Shown here: positions 46,513 to 58,594 of the stretch, piece after piece
How positions within the stretch are numbered: the stretch's first letter is position 1
Layout: every line of letters begins with the position of its first letter
Origin: Francisellaceae bacterium
Lineage (GTDB): Bacteria; Pseudomonadota; Gammaproteobacteria; UBA6186; Azoamicaceae
Direction: 5' to 3'
DNA: 63,686 bases
Assembly: GCA_018703155.1 (NCBI GenBank)
Contig: JABJGS010000003.1
Span: forward strand, 1-63,686
Position numbers and translations under genes: made by a program
Notes under the pieces: model-generated
Told to the model about the DNA's origin: nothing
The model's input: only the letters and a program-made list of their open reading frames with translations
Database searches by the model: none

Positions 46513-47637
46513 TTAGTTTTTTTCCAAAATAATACTACCAGCCGAATATCCACCACCAAAAGCAGAAATAATACCTTTATCTCCAGATTCTAAATCTAAG
46601 TTATGTTTATGGAATGCGATAATTGAGCCAGCAGAGCTGGTGTTTGCAAATTTATCAAGAGTTATAGGTGCTTGCATTGAAGTTGGTTCAAAACCCAATA
46701 CTTTTTTTGCTATTAAATTATTCATGTTAATATTTGCTTGATGTATCCATAACCTTTTAACATCTGACGTTTCAAGAGCATTGTCATTAATATGATTAAG
46801 TAAGAAATTAGAAATTAAAGGAATGATTTCTTTAAATACTTTTCTACCTTCTTGTACGAAATATTTTTCAGCACGTGGTTTATTATCAAGGTTTGTAAGG
46901 CTAAGGAAACCATGATTGTTATGAATATTTTCAGAATATTGTGTTTTGAGTCTACTATCTAAAATAGTGTAGCTGTTATCACTAGTGACGATATCTTTAC
47001 TCTGCACGACCATTGCTGTGCAAGCATCTCCGAAAATAAAATGACTATCTCTATCTCTGAAATTGAGATGAGCTGAGCATATTTCAGGGTTTACAATTAA
47101 AATATTCTTAACTGTATTGTTTGTAATATATGCAGAAGCAAGATTAAGAGCAAATGCAGCTGAAGCACAAGCGACGTTAAGGTCGAAGCTAAAGCATGAT
47201 TCAATTCCTAAACGATTTTGGATTTCAATAGCTAGAGCAGGGTAGGCTCTAGGCATATTAGAGCAGGCACAAATTACTGCATCAATATCGCGAGCATTAA
47301 TTTTTGCCATGTTAAGAGCTTCTTTAGCTGCAGCACAAGACATGTCACTCTGAACTGAGTCCTCGTTTATTTTTCTTTCAAGTCCTAGAGGATGCATAAT
47401 ATTTGTATCAAGAATAGGTTCTTTATTCATTACATATCGAGATTTTATTCCAGATGCTTTTTCAATGAATTCTGCGCTAGATGGTAATAGTGCTTCTAAT
47501 TTATTACTTTTGATCATATCGGAATTTAAGTGATTATATTCTTCAACATATCTGTTAAAAGACATAACCAACTCTTCATTTGAAATTGAATATGGTGGGG
47601 TAAATAGACCAGTCCCTGATATTACGGCTTTATGCAC
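46513..47637 (-). CDS. Beta-ketoacyl-ACP synthase III-like protein
   Basis: The likely start is GTG 47637, with a GGAG site 8 bases upstream; a longer frame reaches 47736 but has no matching homology. The 374-residue protein has the FabH/thiolase-fold catalytic set: Cys157 in LNVACASAAF, His299 in WIHQAN and Asn332 in FANTSSAGS. These are more like the long FabH2-type than E. coli FabH (317 residues). It should start acyl-chain elongation by condensing an acyl-CoA with malonyl-ACP. Which chain it extends is unknown. It is divergent from the sufT-like gene. Confidence 0.87.
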   Translation of the reverse strand: MHKAVISGTGLFTPPYSISNEELVMSFNRYVEEYNHLNSDMIKSNKLEALLPSSAEFIEKASGIKSRYVMNKEPILDTNIMHPLGLERKINEDSVQSDMSCAAAKEALNMAKINARDIDAVICACSNMPRAYPALAIEIQNRLGIESCFSFDLNVACASAAFALNLASAYITNNTVKNILIVNPEICSAHLNFRDRDSHFIFGDACTAMVVQSKDIVTSDNSYTILDSRLKTQYSENIHNNHGFLSLTNLDNKPRAEKYFVQEGRKVFKEIIPLISNFLLNHINDNALETSDVKRLWIHQANINMNNLIAKKVLGFEPTSMQAPITLDKFANTSSAGSIIAFHKHNLDLESGDKGIISAFGGGYSAGSIILEKN

Positions 47638-47692
47638 TTTAAATCTCCATTTGCATACATTTCGTTCAAGCTTATCACCTGTATAGTTGCAC

Positions 47693-47720
47693 TTCAATCT
47701 ATCTGGAAATATGCTATAAT
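47693..47720 (+). promoter_or_regulatory. Extended -10 promoter for the sufT-like gene
   Basis: A perfect TATAAT (47715-47720) preceded by TGC (extended -10, TGcTATAAT) and a weak TTCAAT (47693-47698) at 16 bases. It lies 28 bases before ATG 47749. Confidence 0.5.
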
Positions 47721-47748
47721 TGCTGACTTTAACCAATGGGCTGACTTA

Positions 47749-48303
47749 ATGATGAGAGAGGGTAAGGCATATTTATTTGACCAGAGCTGCAAAGGCTTAA
47801 TGGTTCCATCTGCAGAGCCCATAACTATTATGGCTGGCACGCAGGTGGAAATTACTCAATTTAAAGGCGGCTCAGCTACTGTATTATACCAAGGGAATTT
47901 AATTAGAATCGTGAATGACGAATTAGTTCGTCTTGGTCTAGTTGAAGACAAATATAAATTTGATCCCAACAAAATAGCTAAAGGTCCAGTGAGTATGGAT
48001 AGCATTTGGAAGCAGTTGGCTACCTGTTATGATCCTGAAATACCTGTAAGCATTGTAGAGTTAGGACTAGTATATGAATGTTATATTGTAGCTGATGAAG
48101 AAAACAATAAGAATACCGTAAATATTAAAATGACGCTTACAGCTCCTGGTTGTTCAATGGGACCAGTTCTACTGGAAGATGTTAAATCTAAAGTATACCA
48201 AGTTAATAATGTTACTGATGTAGATGTGGAGCTGGTTTTTGACCCACCATGGAGCCAAGAAATGTTGTCAGATACTGCTAAATTACAATTAGGAATGTTC
48301 TGA
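47749..48303 (+). CDS. sufT: SufT-like iron-sulfur assembly protein (MIP18/DUF59)
   Basis: The likely start is one of two tandem ATGs at 47749 and 47752; the open frame extends upstream to 47632 but that part is the promoter region. The 184-residue protein has an N-terminal SufT extension (LFDQSCKGLMVPSAEP) and a DUF59/MIP18 domain at about residues 75-165 with conserved DPEIPVSIVELGLVY and LTAPGCSMGP (Cys) and DPPWSQEMLS. SufT acts late in Fe-S protein maturation. It usually lies beside suf genes; here it stands alone. It overlaps the convergent membrane-protein gene by 15 bases. Confidence 0.86.
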   Translation: MMREGKAYLFDQSCKGLMVPSAEPITIMAGTQVEITQFKGGSATVLYQGNLIRIVNDELVRLGLVEDKYKFDPNKIAKGPVSMDSIWKQLATCYDPEIPVSIVELGLVYECYIVADEENNKNTVNIKMTLTAPGCSMGPVLLEDVKSKVYQVNNVTDVDVELVFDPPWSQEMLSDTAKLQLGMF

Positions 48304-49002
48304 ATTTATCCAAAAATTACATGCGCATGCTGTTGCTATAAATGGGGTGAAAATATTTAAGATTGGTATTGTTGCAAAGAAGGCAATTGGAGCCCCCATT
48401 GAGATAGTATTGAATTTGTTTTGGGCAAGAGAGAGTTTGATCCGCTCAAAATTTTCACCATGCATTGAACCAATCAAATCCATGTATTCACAGGAAATTG
48501 CCCATCCAGCAATACATACTCCAATTAGCCCAGTGATACCAAAGAAAAATGGAGTGAAAATAGTACACAGCAAAATGATACCAGAAAGTTTTAAGAAATA
48601 GGGTGATTTTTTAATTTCTCTTATAATACCACTTCTGAATGTCACCTCAACAAATCCGTCAGGAAGCTTATGGTTATGGTAAGAAAATATTTTTTGTGCA
48701 TAGAGTTCAAGGAATGGAGACAGAATGATTGGTGCAAGGATATTACTTAAAAAACCGGAAAAGATAAGCATAGGCAAAAAAATTAGAAAAGAAAATATAT
48801 TTGCTAACCAGGAGTAATTAGCTTCTAAGTATTTTAGTGAGTTATCTATGAATGGAATTGCATAGATTAATTGGTCAACGCAGTAGAGGATTGACAATGA
48901 AAGGAGTAATTGAAAAAACAAAGGTAGTAATAAATAACGTTTCATACCAGTTTTCATAACGGTACTAATACCTTGTTTTACTGACTCCAAACCTTTATTC
49001 AT
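48289..49002 (-). CDS. EI24/CysZ family membrane protein
   Basis: The 237-residue protein has four to five membrane helices and the EI24-type pattern: GxxxxxxxGMKRYLLLPL near the start, SPFLELYAQKI and GWAISCEYMDLIGSMHG near the centre and end. E. coli CysZ imports sulfate. Other EI24 members have unclear roles. No cysteine-biosynthesis gene is adjacent, so a sulfate role is not supported by context. It ends 15 bases inside the convergent sufT-like gene. Confidence 0.8.
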   Translation of the reverse strand: MNKGLESVKQGISTVMKTGMKRYLLLPLFFQLLLSLSILYCVDQLIYAIPFIDNSLKYLEANYSWLANIFSFLIFLPMLIFSGFLSNILAPIILSPFLELYAQKIFSYHNHKLPDGFVEVTFRSGIIREIKKSPYFLKLSGIILLCTIFTPFFFGITGLIGVCIAGWAISCEYMDLIGSMHGENFERIKLSLAQNKFNTISMGAPIAFFATIPILNIFTPFIATACACNFWINSEHS

Positions 49003-49530
49003 AAAATAAGTTACCTAGTTTTCAAAGATGAGTATAATAATTATACCAGGAGTTTTGCAGCTTAGCTAAATGGACTCTAGTAGTGAAAATCAATAAGATT
49101 TTTATCTAATCACTAACATACCTATCTTTGAGAACATTGGGTGTGTATGCTCTGAAATTTATTTGACTTCTATAGCTTGTAGGAATTTTTGCTTACTACC
49201 TTCTTTATGCTCTATTTCTTCTGATTTACAGAGCAACTTCAAGATGCAATGAAAAAAAAGATCGGTAATTTCTATCTGAATCACTTGGAACAGCGTTTAA
49301 CAAAATCAAAGGTAGGTCGGCGCTCATCTGGGACCGACTGGTAATGCACCTGTTCATAAACAAGATGAGTTAGTACGAATACTACCTAATAACTAATAAA
49401 ATGCAAGGAATGTCAGATCTTGTTAAAAATTCTATCATTTATAATGTTTCTTGATATTACACCCTTTAAGATTGAACTAAATCATATCTGAAATTGTCTA
49501 AAAGTAATAGAGTTTTGCAGGATACATAAA
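49003..49530. other. 528-bp intergenic region, no intact gene
   Basis: No credible full-length frame is visible. A minus-strand peptide of about 32 residues between stops near 49290-49385 (VPDERRPTFDF) looks protein-like but is too short to name and may be the remnant of a decayed gene. The end of the region contains the promoter and ribosome-binding site of the next gene, which I could not define. Confidence 0.45.
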
Positions 49531-50427
49531 ATGCCAGAGTATAAAGAACCCAAAAAAACAAGTGAAAATTCAGCAACGAATACTGTATTAACAACCCTAT
49601 CAAAAGATATGATGCAAAATCTTGGAATTTGTTTGAGGGTCGATCCTAATTCAAGAAAAGGTGCAATAATAGCAAAGAGGCTTAATGGGGTTATTGATAA
49701 CATAATTAGCAAAGCTGTTAATGGTGAGCCAAATGAACTAACAGCCAACGGCGCATCTCCAGAACTATTGCTAGATAATGAAGAGTTTTTTAATGATTTA
49801 TTTGAAAATAGCTTTATTTCTGATGACGTTAAAACAAGATTCAAAAAAGAATTAGATATAATAAAACAAGATTCTCAAAAATTAACAGAAGAGCAAAAAC
49901 ATATTTTAGAGACCCAAGCACAAATGGATGATGTTCTTGCGAAAATGATGAGTGATTTGCAAAGTCAGAAGAAGGATATATCAGAGGTAATAGAGTTACT
50001 TTCTAATGATAGTAATAAAAATGATTTTGAAGATCTTATTGACATGTTAAATAATGATATAGTAGCCGGTGTTGATGATATTCTTAAAGATGTTGAAAAA
50101 TGCAGAGAAAATAAGTCTGGGTATAAAGAGGTTTCAGTGAAAATGAGAGAGTTTGTTAGTAACTGCAGTGATTTAATGGAAGAAAATAAAGAAATTTTAA
50201 ATAAAACTCCAAAAGTGAGTGGTGTTCTTAACAACATTGTAAGTTCAGTGAAAAGCTTTTTAAACACTATTACCGGTAATACATTTAGTTCATTATTCTC
50301 TGAACAAAAATCCACTTTAACGGCAGTAAAAAGTCATGCTGAAAAAAATATCCAAAAATTAGATGCCAATATAGAAAAACTTGATGAAGTTCAAAGTAAA
50401 AAAGTAGATCCTAAACCAGGTATGTAA
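49531..50427 (+). CDS. Unknown 298-residue helical protein
   Basis: The protein starts with a disordered basic region (MPEYKEPKKTSEN), then is helical throughout with Lys/Asp/Glu-rich coiled coils at about residues 90-165 and 250-298. No signal peptide or membrane span is clear. It ends in a Pro/Lys tail (VDPKPGM). No family is recognised. It is followed by a hairpin that may terminate it. It lies alone before smc. Confidence 0.65.
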   Translation: MPEYKEPKKTSENSATNTVLTTLSKDMMQNLGICLRVDPNSRKGAIIAKRLNGVIDNIISKAVNGEPNELTANGASPELLLDNEEFFNDLFENSFISDDVKTRFKKELDIIKQDSQKLTEEQKHILETQAQMDDVLAKMMSDLQSQKKDISEVIELLSNDSNKNDFEDLIDMLNNDIVAGVDDILKDVEKCRENKSGYKEVSVKMREFVSNCSDLMEENKEILNKTPKVSGVLNNIVSSVKSFLNTITGNTFSSLFSEQKSTLTAVKSHAEKNIQKLDANIEKLDEVQSKKVDPKPGM

Positions 50428-50452
50428 GGTATAATAGAAGGCATACCTGTTT
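50417..50452 (+). terminator. Probable terminator after the helical protein
   Basis: Arms CAGGTATG (50417-50424) and CATACCTG (50442-50449) form an 8-bp stem with a 17-base loop, followed by TTTAAT. The stem overlaps the stop codon of the preceding gene. The T tract is short, so it is only moderately convincing. Confidence 0.5.
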
Positions 50453-50603
50453 AATCTAGCGATTGGAAAGGGATTACTACTAATATTTAGAAAATAGTTT
50501 CACATATCCACCTTAACTTGTTATCAAATTAACTATCTATTTGTTGTGGTATCGCTTCACTGTGTGAGGTATCATATTAACAACGCTCAATATATGGACA
50601 CTG

Positions 50604-53600
50604 TTGAAAGCTATGCGCCTAACAAAGTTAAAATTAGCAGGATTTAAATCTTTCGTGGATCCCACGACAATTAGTTTTAATCACCAGGTAATTGGTATTT
50701 TAGGACCAAACGGGTGTGGTAAATCTAATACTATAGATGCTGTACGTTGGGTAATGGGTGAAAGTTCTGCCAAAAATCTCCGTGGTGGACAAATGGCCGA
50801 TGTGATCTTTAATGGATCAACATCAAGAAAACCCGCAAGTATGGCTTCTGTTGAGCTGGTTTTTGATAATAGTGAAGGTAAGCTGGGTGGGGAATACCGC
50901 CAGTATTCAGAGATTGCTTTAAGACGTGAAGTTACGCGTGATGGATCATCCAATTATTATCTCAATAATACACGATGTAGACGACGTGATATTGGTGATG
51001 TTTTTTTGGGAACAGGTCTTGGCCCACGTGGTTATACCATCATTGAACAAGGCATGATTTCAAAAATTATTGAAGCGAAGCCAGATGAGCTTAGAGCTTT
51101 TGTTGAAGAAGCTGCCGGCATCTCTATATACAAAAAACGGCGTCATGATACAGAGTTGAGGATTAGGCATACTAGAGAAAATTTAGAACGCCTTGAGGAT
51201 ATACGTGAAGAACAATCTAAACAATTAGATAAGCTTGAGCGACAAGCTGAATCAGCTAAGAAGTATAATGCTCTTAAAGAGCAGCAATTGGAAATAGATG
51301 TACAACTTATAGCATTGCAAAGCAGCAAAATGCAGGCGGATGTTGATGTTTGTACTGAAAAGTTACGTGATTTATCTATTGAGCTGGAAAAAAGGTTAAC
51401 TAATAAAATTGCAACTGAAAGTGATATCGAGCGGTTACGAATTAATGAACAAGAGCGTCGCGATAGCTATGATGCCGTACATGAAAGCTTTTATGGTATA
51501 GGTAAAAAAGTAGCTGGTACTGAGCAATCGATTAGTTTTGCTAAAGAGCGCAAGCAGCAGTTAGAGCAAGACGCCATGTCTGTGGAACAGAGTATTGCAG
51601 ATTTACAGGAAGATATTAATTCTGAGCAAGAAAACAATACTATTTTAAATGAACAACTGATAGAAATAGAACCACAATTAGAAGAAGTACAAAATAGCTT
51701 TGAGCAAGCACGGACATTGCTTGATGAGTCTCAGGACAGTATGGAGCTATGGAGTAAAGGTTGGGATGTTTTGCTTGATAAAATTCAAATTGAGCAAAGA
51801 CACGCTGATGTTAAGAAAGTTAAAATTGAACAAATAGAGAAAGAGGAAGCATCGACACAGGGGAATTTTGAAAGAGCTAAACATGAATTATCAACAATCA
51901 ATATTGAAGAGTTGCAAGAACAGCATGATTCATGTGAAGCACAGGCTAGTGAAATAGATGAATTGATAGACTCAGCTAGAGATGAAATTGAATCAACTAC
52001 AAATTCACTTCTAGAGCAACGCGACCTTTTGACTAGTGCTACTAATGCTGTGGATGAAAAATCTTTAGAGTTACACTCACTTACTGGTAAGCACAGTTCC
52101 TTACTAGAGTTACAAAACGCAGCTTTAAATAAGCAAAGTGATAAATTAAACAAATTTTTAAAGAATAATAATTTGCTTGAATGCAGCAAACTAGGCGAAT
52201 CGCTAACTGTTGAATCTGGGTGGGAAAATTCCGTTGAAGCTGTTCTGCGGTGGTGTTTAGATGCAATATGCTTAGATAAAAGCAAAGCTGTTGACTATCA
52301 AGATCTGAATGGATTGGATAGTACAGTTATGCTAATGGAACCAGCTGTTGGGGAAAGTATTAGTGATAATTCAAATAACACCAGGCTAAGCTCAAAAGTA
52401 AGTACTATAGTAGAACTACCATGGCTTGAAACTGTTTTTGTAGCTGATAATATAGATGAAGCATTACAATTACGACAAAATCTAAAGTCTGATGAAAGTG
52501 TGATCTTAAGAGATGGATTGTGGTTTGGAAAGAATTGGGTAAGAAGTCCACTAGTCTTAGATAACCAGGAGCATGGAGTTTTACAAAGAAAGGCTCGTAT
52601 AGCAGATTTGGAAGTTAAGATAGAACAAATTAAAGAGTTGCTAGTAGAGTTAAAAAGTAAAAAGCAAAATGCTAAAGATAGCATCGCTGATATTGAAACA
52701 GCATTATCGCAAGCACAAAACGAAAGACATGAGCATAGTAATAAAGCCCAAATGATAAAATCAACTCTAGCTGAGCTTGCGGTTAAACGTGACCAAAAAA
52801 AGACTAGAATAACTACTCTTCATATGGAAATAGAAGAATTTCAGATGAAGAAACAAGAATTAGGCGGAAATAGTTCAGAATTACGACAAGAGTTAGAGCA
52901 GCACTTAGAATGCCTAGAAAAATTAAATTGTAGTAAAGAAGAGTTATCCAAAGAGAAAGATGCGTTACAGTCTATGTTAGCTCAATCACGTGAAAGAGTA
53001 ACTCTTCTACACAATAAAGTATCAGATGTTAAAATAGAAAGAGAGCGTGTAGCAATAGGTGCAGATGCAAGTGACAATGCTTTGTCTGCTTATAAAAAAC
53101 AATTTGACCTTAATGCACAAAAGCGCATTGAAATATCAGATAGACTAGATAGCGATGATGATCCTGTAACTAAACTGCAGGATGAGCTTGAGGCATTTTT
53201 AGATGAACAGCTAACCATTGAAGATAGTTTACATAATACAAAAATTGAACTTGAAACCGTAACACAAGATTTAGCTAAACTAGAAAGCACGAGAACAGAG
53301 CTTGAGCTACAAATAGACAAATTTAGAGAGCTCGTTGAAACACAAAAACTACATTGGCAAGAACTAAAGGTTCGGCGTGAAACTTTAGATGAAAGAGTTA
53401 AAGAGTATGATTTAGAAATTGATGAAATAATTAAAAAATTACCAGATGATGCAAATGAATCTGAATGGTTAATGTGCTTAGAGGATATCAATAAGAGGAT
53501 CGCTCGGCTTGGTGCAATTAACTTAGCTGCAATTGAAGAATATGATCATGAAGCTGAACGTAAAACATACCTTGATACTCAGTATGATGATTTAATTGAA

Positions 53601-54122
53601 GCACTAGAAATTTTAGATGGCGCTATACAAAAAATAGATAAAGAAACTAAATCTAAGTTTAAAGAAACATATGATGCAATTGATCAGAATTTTAGAAACG
53701 TTTTTCCAAAACTTTTTGGTGGTGGTAGAGCTAATCTAGAGTTAGTTGGTGATGATTTGTTAGATGCAGGTGTAACTGTTATGGCACAGCCTCCAGGAAA
53801 GCGTAACTCATCAATTAATTTACTCTCTGGGGGAGAAAAAGCACTTTCTGCAGTATCATTGGTATTTTCTATTTTTCAGCTTAATCCTGCTCCTTTTTGT
53901 ATGTTAGATGAGGTGGATGCACCTCTTGATGATGCTAATGTTGCCAGATTTTGCGAATTAGTAAAAGAAATGTCTGCAACTGTGCAGTTTATTTTAATTA
54001 CACATAATAAGGTAACAATGGAGCTAGCTTCTCAGCTTTGTGGTGTAACTATGAAGGAGCCTGGGGTTTCTAGGATTGTAGATGTTAATATGGAAGAAGC
54101 CTTAGATATGGCAGAAGCATAG
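50604..54122 (+). CDS. smc: Chromosome segregation protein SMC
   Basis: The 1172-residue protein has an N-terminal ATPase half (GPNGCGKSNTIDAVRWVMGE Walker A), two coiled-coil arms with a hinge at about residues 520-640 and a C-terminal half with signature LLSGGEKALSAVSL and Walker B CMLDEVDAPLDD. The hinge lies between the two coiled coils as expected. SMC condenses and organises chromosomes with ScpA/ScpB. smc followed by zipA and ligA is the gammaproteobacterial order. The start MKAMRLTKLKLAGFKSF could be the first or the second ATG (50604 or 50613). Confidence 0.95.
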   Translation: MKAMRLTKLKLAGFKSFVDPTTISFNHQVIGILGPNGCGKSNTIDAVRWVMGESSAKNLRGGQMADVIFNGSTSRKPASMASVELVFDNSEGKLGGEYRQYSEIALRREVTRDGSSNYYLNNTRCRRRDIGDVFLGTGLGPRGYTIIEQGMISKIIEAKPDELRAFVEEAAGISIYKKRRHDTELRIRHTRENLERLEDIREEQSKQLDKLERQAESAKKYNALKEQQLEIDVQLIALQSSKMQADVDVCTEKLRDLSIELEKRLTNKIATESDIERLRINEQERRDSYDAVHESFYGIGKKVAGTEQSISFAKERKQQLEQDAMSVEQSIADLQEDINSEQENNTILNEQLIEIEPQLEEVQNSFEQARTLLDESQDSMELWSKGWDVLLDKIQIEQRHADVKKVKIEQIEKEEASTQGNFERAKHELSTINIEELQEQHDSCEAQASEIDELIDSARDEIESTTNSLLEQRDLLTSATNAVDEKSLELHSLTGKHSSLLELQNAALNKQSDKLNKFLKNNNLLECSKLGESLTVESGWENSVEAVLRWCLDAICLDKSKAVDYQDLNGLDSTVMLMEPAVGESISDNSNNTRLSSKVSTIVELPWLETVFVADNIDEALQLRQNLKSDESVILRDGLWFGKNWVRSPLVLDNQEHGVLQRKARIADLEVKIEQIKELLVELKSKKQNAKDSIADIETALSQAQNERHEHSNKAQMIKSTLAELAVKRDQKKTRITTLHMEIEEFQMKKQELGGNSSELRQELEQHLECLEKLNCSKEELSKEKDALQSMLAQSRERVTLLHNKVSDVKIERERVAIGADASDNALSAYKKQFDLNAQKRIEISDRLDSDDDPVTKLQDELEAFLDEQLTIEDSLHNTKIELETVTQDLAKLESTRTELELQIDKFRELVETQKLHWQELKVRRETLDERVKEYDLEIDEIIKKLPDDANESEWLMCLEDINKRIARLGAINLAAIEEYDHEAERKTYLDTQYDDLIEALEILDGAIQKIDKETKSKFKETYDAIDQNFRNVFPKLFGGGRANLELVGDDLLDAGVTVMAQPPGKRNSSINLLSGGEKALSAVSLVFSIFQLNPAPFCMLDEVDAPLDDANVARFCELVKEMSATVQFILITHNKVTMELASQLCGVTMKEPGVSRIVDVNMEEALDMAEA

Positions 54123-54140
54123 GATTAAGGAACAACACTT

Positions 54141-56815
<2,675 letters not shown>

Positions 56816-56816
56816 T

Positions 56817-57440
56817 ATGGCCAAATTACATTTTTATTATTCAGCAATGAATGCAGGGAAAAGTACTACATTATTGCAATCGAACTATAATTATAAAGAA
56901 CGAGGTATGGAAACTATTGTTTTCACTCCTTCAATAGATGATCGGTATGGGGCTGGAATAGTTACTTCAAGAATTGGGCTTAAAGCTAATGCTATATCTG
57001 TATCCGAAAGTATGGATATGTATCTTTATACAAAAGAATATTTTAAAAAAAATCAAAACTTAGCATGTATTTTAGTCGATGAAGTACATTTGCTAAAACA
57101 TAATCATATAAAACAATTAACTAATATAGTCGATAGCCTTGATATACCAGTCTTAGCATATGGCCTAAGATCCGACTTTCGAGGGGAACCTTTTGAAGGT
57201 AGTATGTATTTATTAATATTGGCAGATCAGATAATAGAGCTCAAAACTATCTGTCATTGTGGAAAAAAAGCTACTATGAATATGCTGGTTGATGCAAATG
57301 GACAGAAGGTTGTTGCTGGAGCACAAGTACAGATTGGTGGTAATGAAAAATATATCGCGACATGTAGATCTCATTATGAGAAGGGAGTGTCTGGTATTGT
57401 CAATCAAAAATACATAGCGTCATCTGTAGATAAGACATAA
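56817..57440 (+). CDS. tdk: Thymidine kinase
   Basis: The 207-residue protein has the type II thymidine kinase P-loop (SAMNAGKSTTL), the DEVHLL Walker B-type block and a zinc-binding lasso with CHCGKKA and a later CRSHYEKG. It phosphorylates thymidine for salvage, which is useful for a host-dependent bacterium. It starts one base after the ligA stop. Confidence 0.95.
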   Translation: MAKLHFYYSAMNAGKSTTLLQSNYNYKERGMETIVFTPSIDDRYGAGIVTSRIGLKANAISVSESMDMYLYTKEYFKKNQNLACILVDEVHLLKHNHIKQLTNIVDSLDIPVLAYGLRSDFRGEPFEGSMYLLILADQIIELKTICHCGKKATMNMLVDANGQKVVAGAQVQIGGNEKYIATCRSHYEKGVSGIVNQKYIASSVDKT

Positions 57441-57465
57441 TGCTTTTACTTAGAGAGGAATACAG

Positions 57466-57786
57466 ATGAGTTATTCTTGGATAATGTTGCTACTTGCAGG
57501 ATTCTTTGAAATATTTATGGCACTTGGGTTAAAACTATCTTATGGTTTTACGAAGCTTTGGCCAAGCTTAGGAACTGCTGTAGCAGGAGTTCTGAGTTTT
57601 TATACATTATCCCAGGCAATTAAGGTTCTACCAATGGGCACGGCATATGCCATTTGGACAGGAATTGGAGCTGCAGGAACAGCTATAATAGGGATATTTT
57701 TCTTTGGTGAAAGTTATCAATTTCTTAGAATTCTTTGCTTACTATTAATTGTCATGGGTGTTCTTGGATTGAAAATAGCTAACTAA
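57466..57786 (+). CDS. gdx: Guanidinium exporter of the SMR family (SugE/Gdx type)
   Basis: The 106-residue protein has four membrane helices, the essential Glu in helix 1 (AGFFEIFMALGLKLSYGF) and the SugE/Gdx signature PMGTAYAIWTGIGAAGTAIIG, which separates it from EmrE-type multidrug exporters. Gdx exports guanidinium in exchange for protons. No guanidine riboswitch is apparent in the 25-base gap after tdk, so it is probably expressed with tdk. Function by homology. Confidence 0.87.
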   Translation: MSYSWIMLLLAGFFEIFMALGLKLSYGFTKLWPSLGTAVAGVLSFYTLSQAIKVLPMGTAYAIWTGIGAAGTAIIGIFFFGESYQFLRILCLLLIVMGVLGLKIAN

Positions 57787-57792
57787 TCGCTG

Positions 57793-57807
57793 TGAAAATA
57801 ATTTTCA
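57793..57807. promoter_or_regulatory. Palindrome after the SMR gene
   Basis: TGAAAAT (57793-57799), one base and ATTTTCA (57801-57807) form a perfect 7-bp inverted repeat 6 bases beyond the stop codon. No T tract follows, so it is a weak terminator or an operator. Nothing ties it to a known regulator. Confidence 0.35.
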
Positions 57808-57952
57808 TAAAATGATCTTGTTAAGTAATCTTGTCTCTATACAAATATAGTGTAACCACTCCAAACTTAACGATTATTGTAAGCTATTTCTGGAGTTTAG
57901 AACTTTTCCATGTTAAGTTGATTTTCTAATAATTTATCTCTCAAGGTATTCA

Positions 57953-58594
57953 ATGACTTTCCCTATATTCAAATTATCCAAATATATTGATTTTGACGAA
58001 GTCTTAATGACAAATGTTGATGATGATAGTTTTGTAGTTACTAGCCCAGAGTACTTTAGAGGATTTAAAACAGAGGGTGTTGCATGTTGCTATGCATTTA
58101 TTGCAATAATCACTGAAGAAGGGGAAGGGGGGCTAATTCCTGTGTCTTTAGGACATTATGTTCCTGGTGAGAGCATAGAAGAAGAAGATATTAAAGAAGA
58201 AGATATTGAAGATGAACGATTATCTGTAGAGTCATTCTTAGACAAAATGAACGATGAAATTAGAAGTACATTAGGAGATGTTACAGTACAATATATTGTT
58301 TTAGGTGGTGCGAGATCATCGAGATGTACCCTATTAGGTATTAAGAATTTATCCAATGAGGGACGGGCAGATTATTGTATAAGCTCTGTATATACTGATT
58401 TATCTAGTAATGAAGAAGGGTCGATAGACATATTTATAAATAGAAAAGGTATTTGTTATCAACAATATTCTGAATTAAAGGCTTCATATGAAAATAATAT
58501 AGTAGAGCCCGATGCTATGGTGGAGTTTGCAGATGACGCTTCAGTAGCAGAGGCGAAGCCAAGATCAAGATTAACGAAAAAAGGGATCGAATAA
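57953..58594 (+). CDS. Unknown 213-residue acidic protein, faint CheD/CNF-like pattern
   Basis: No signal peptide is present. Residues 40-72 read EGVACCYAFIA...GGLIPVSLGHYVPG with Cys45/Cys46 and His68, and residues 108-125 include YIVLGGARSS. The order of Cys, Gly-Gly, His and a late VLGGA block resembles the CheD/CNF deamidase fold, but spacing is looser (C-x21/22-H) and there is an acidic EEEDIKEEDIEDE insertion. The protein ends in a basic RSRLTKKG tail. The family is not established, and a catalytic role is speculation. It is between gdx and a 600-base gap. Confidence 0.6.
   Translation: MTFPIFKLSKYIDFDEVLMTNVDDDSFVVTSPEYFRGFKTEGVACCYAFIAIITEEGEGGLIPVSLGHYVPGESIEEEDIKEEDIEDERLSVESFLDKMNDEIRSTLGDVTVQYIVLGGARSSRCTLLGIKNLSNEGRADYCISSVYTDLSSNEEGSIDIFINRKGICYQQYSELKASYENNIVEPDAMVEFADDASVAEAKPRSRLTKKGIE

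Noticed and set aside
49290-49385. Minus-strand peptide with VPDERRPTFDF as a pseudogene remnant
   Set aside because: Only about 32 residues lie between stops and I cannot match it to any family, so it is mentioned in the gap entry only.
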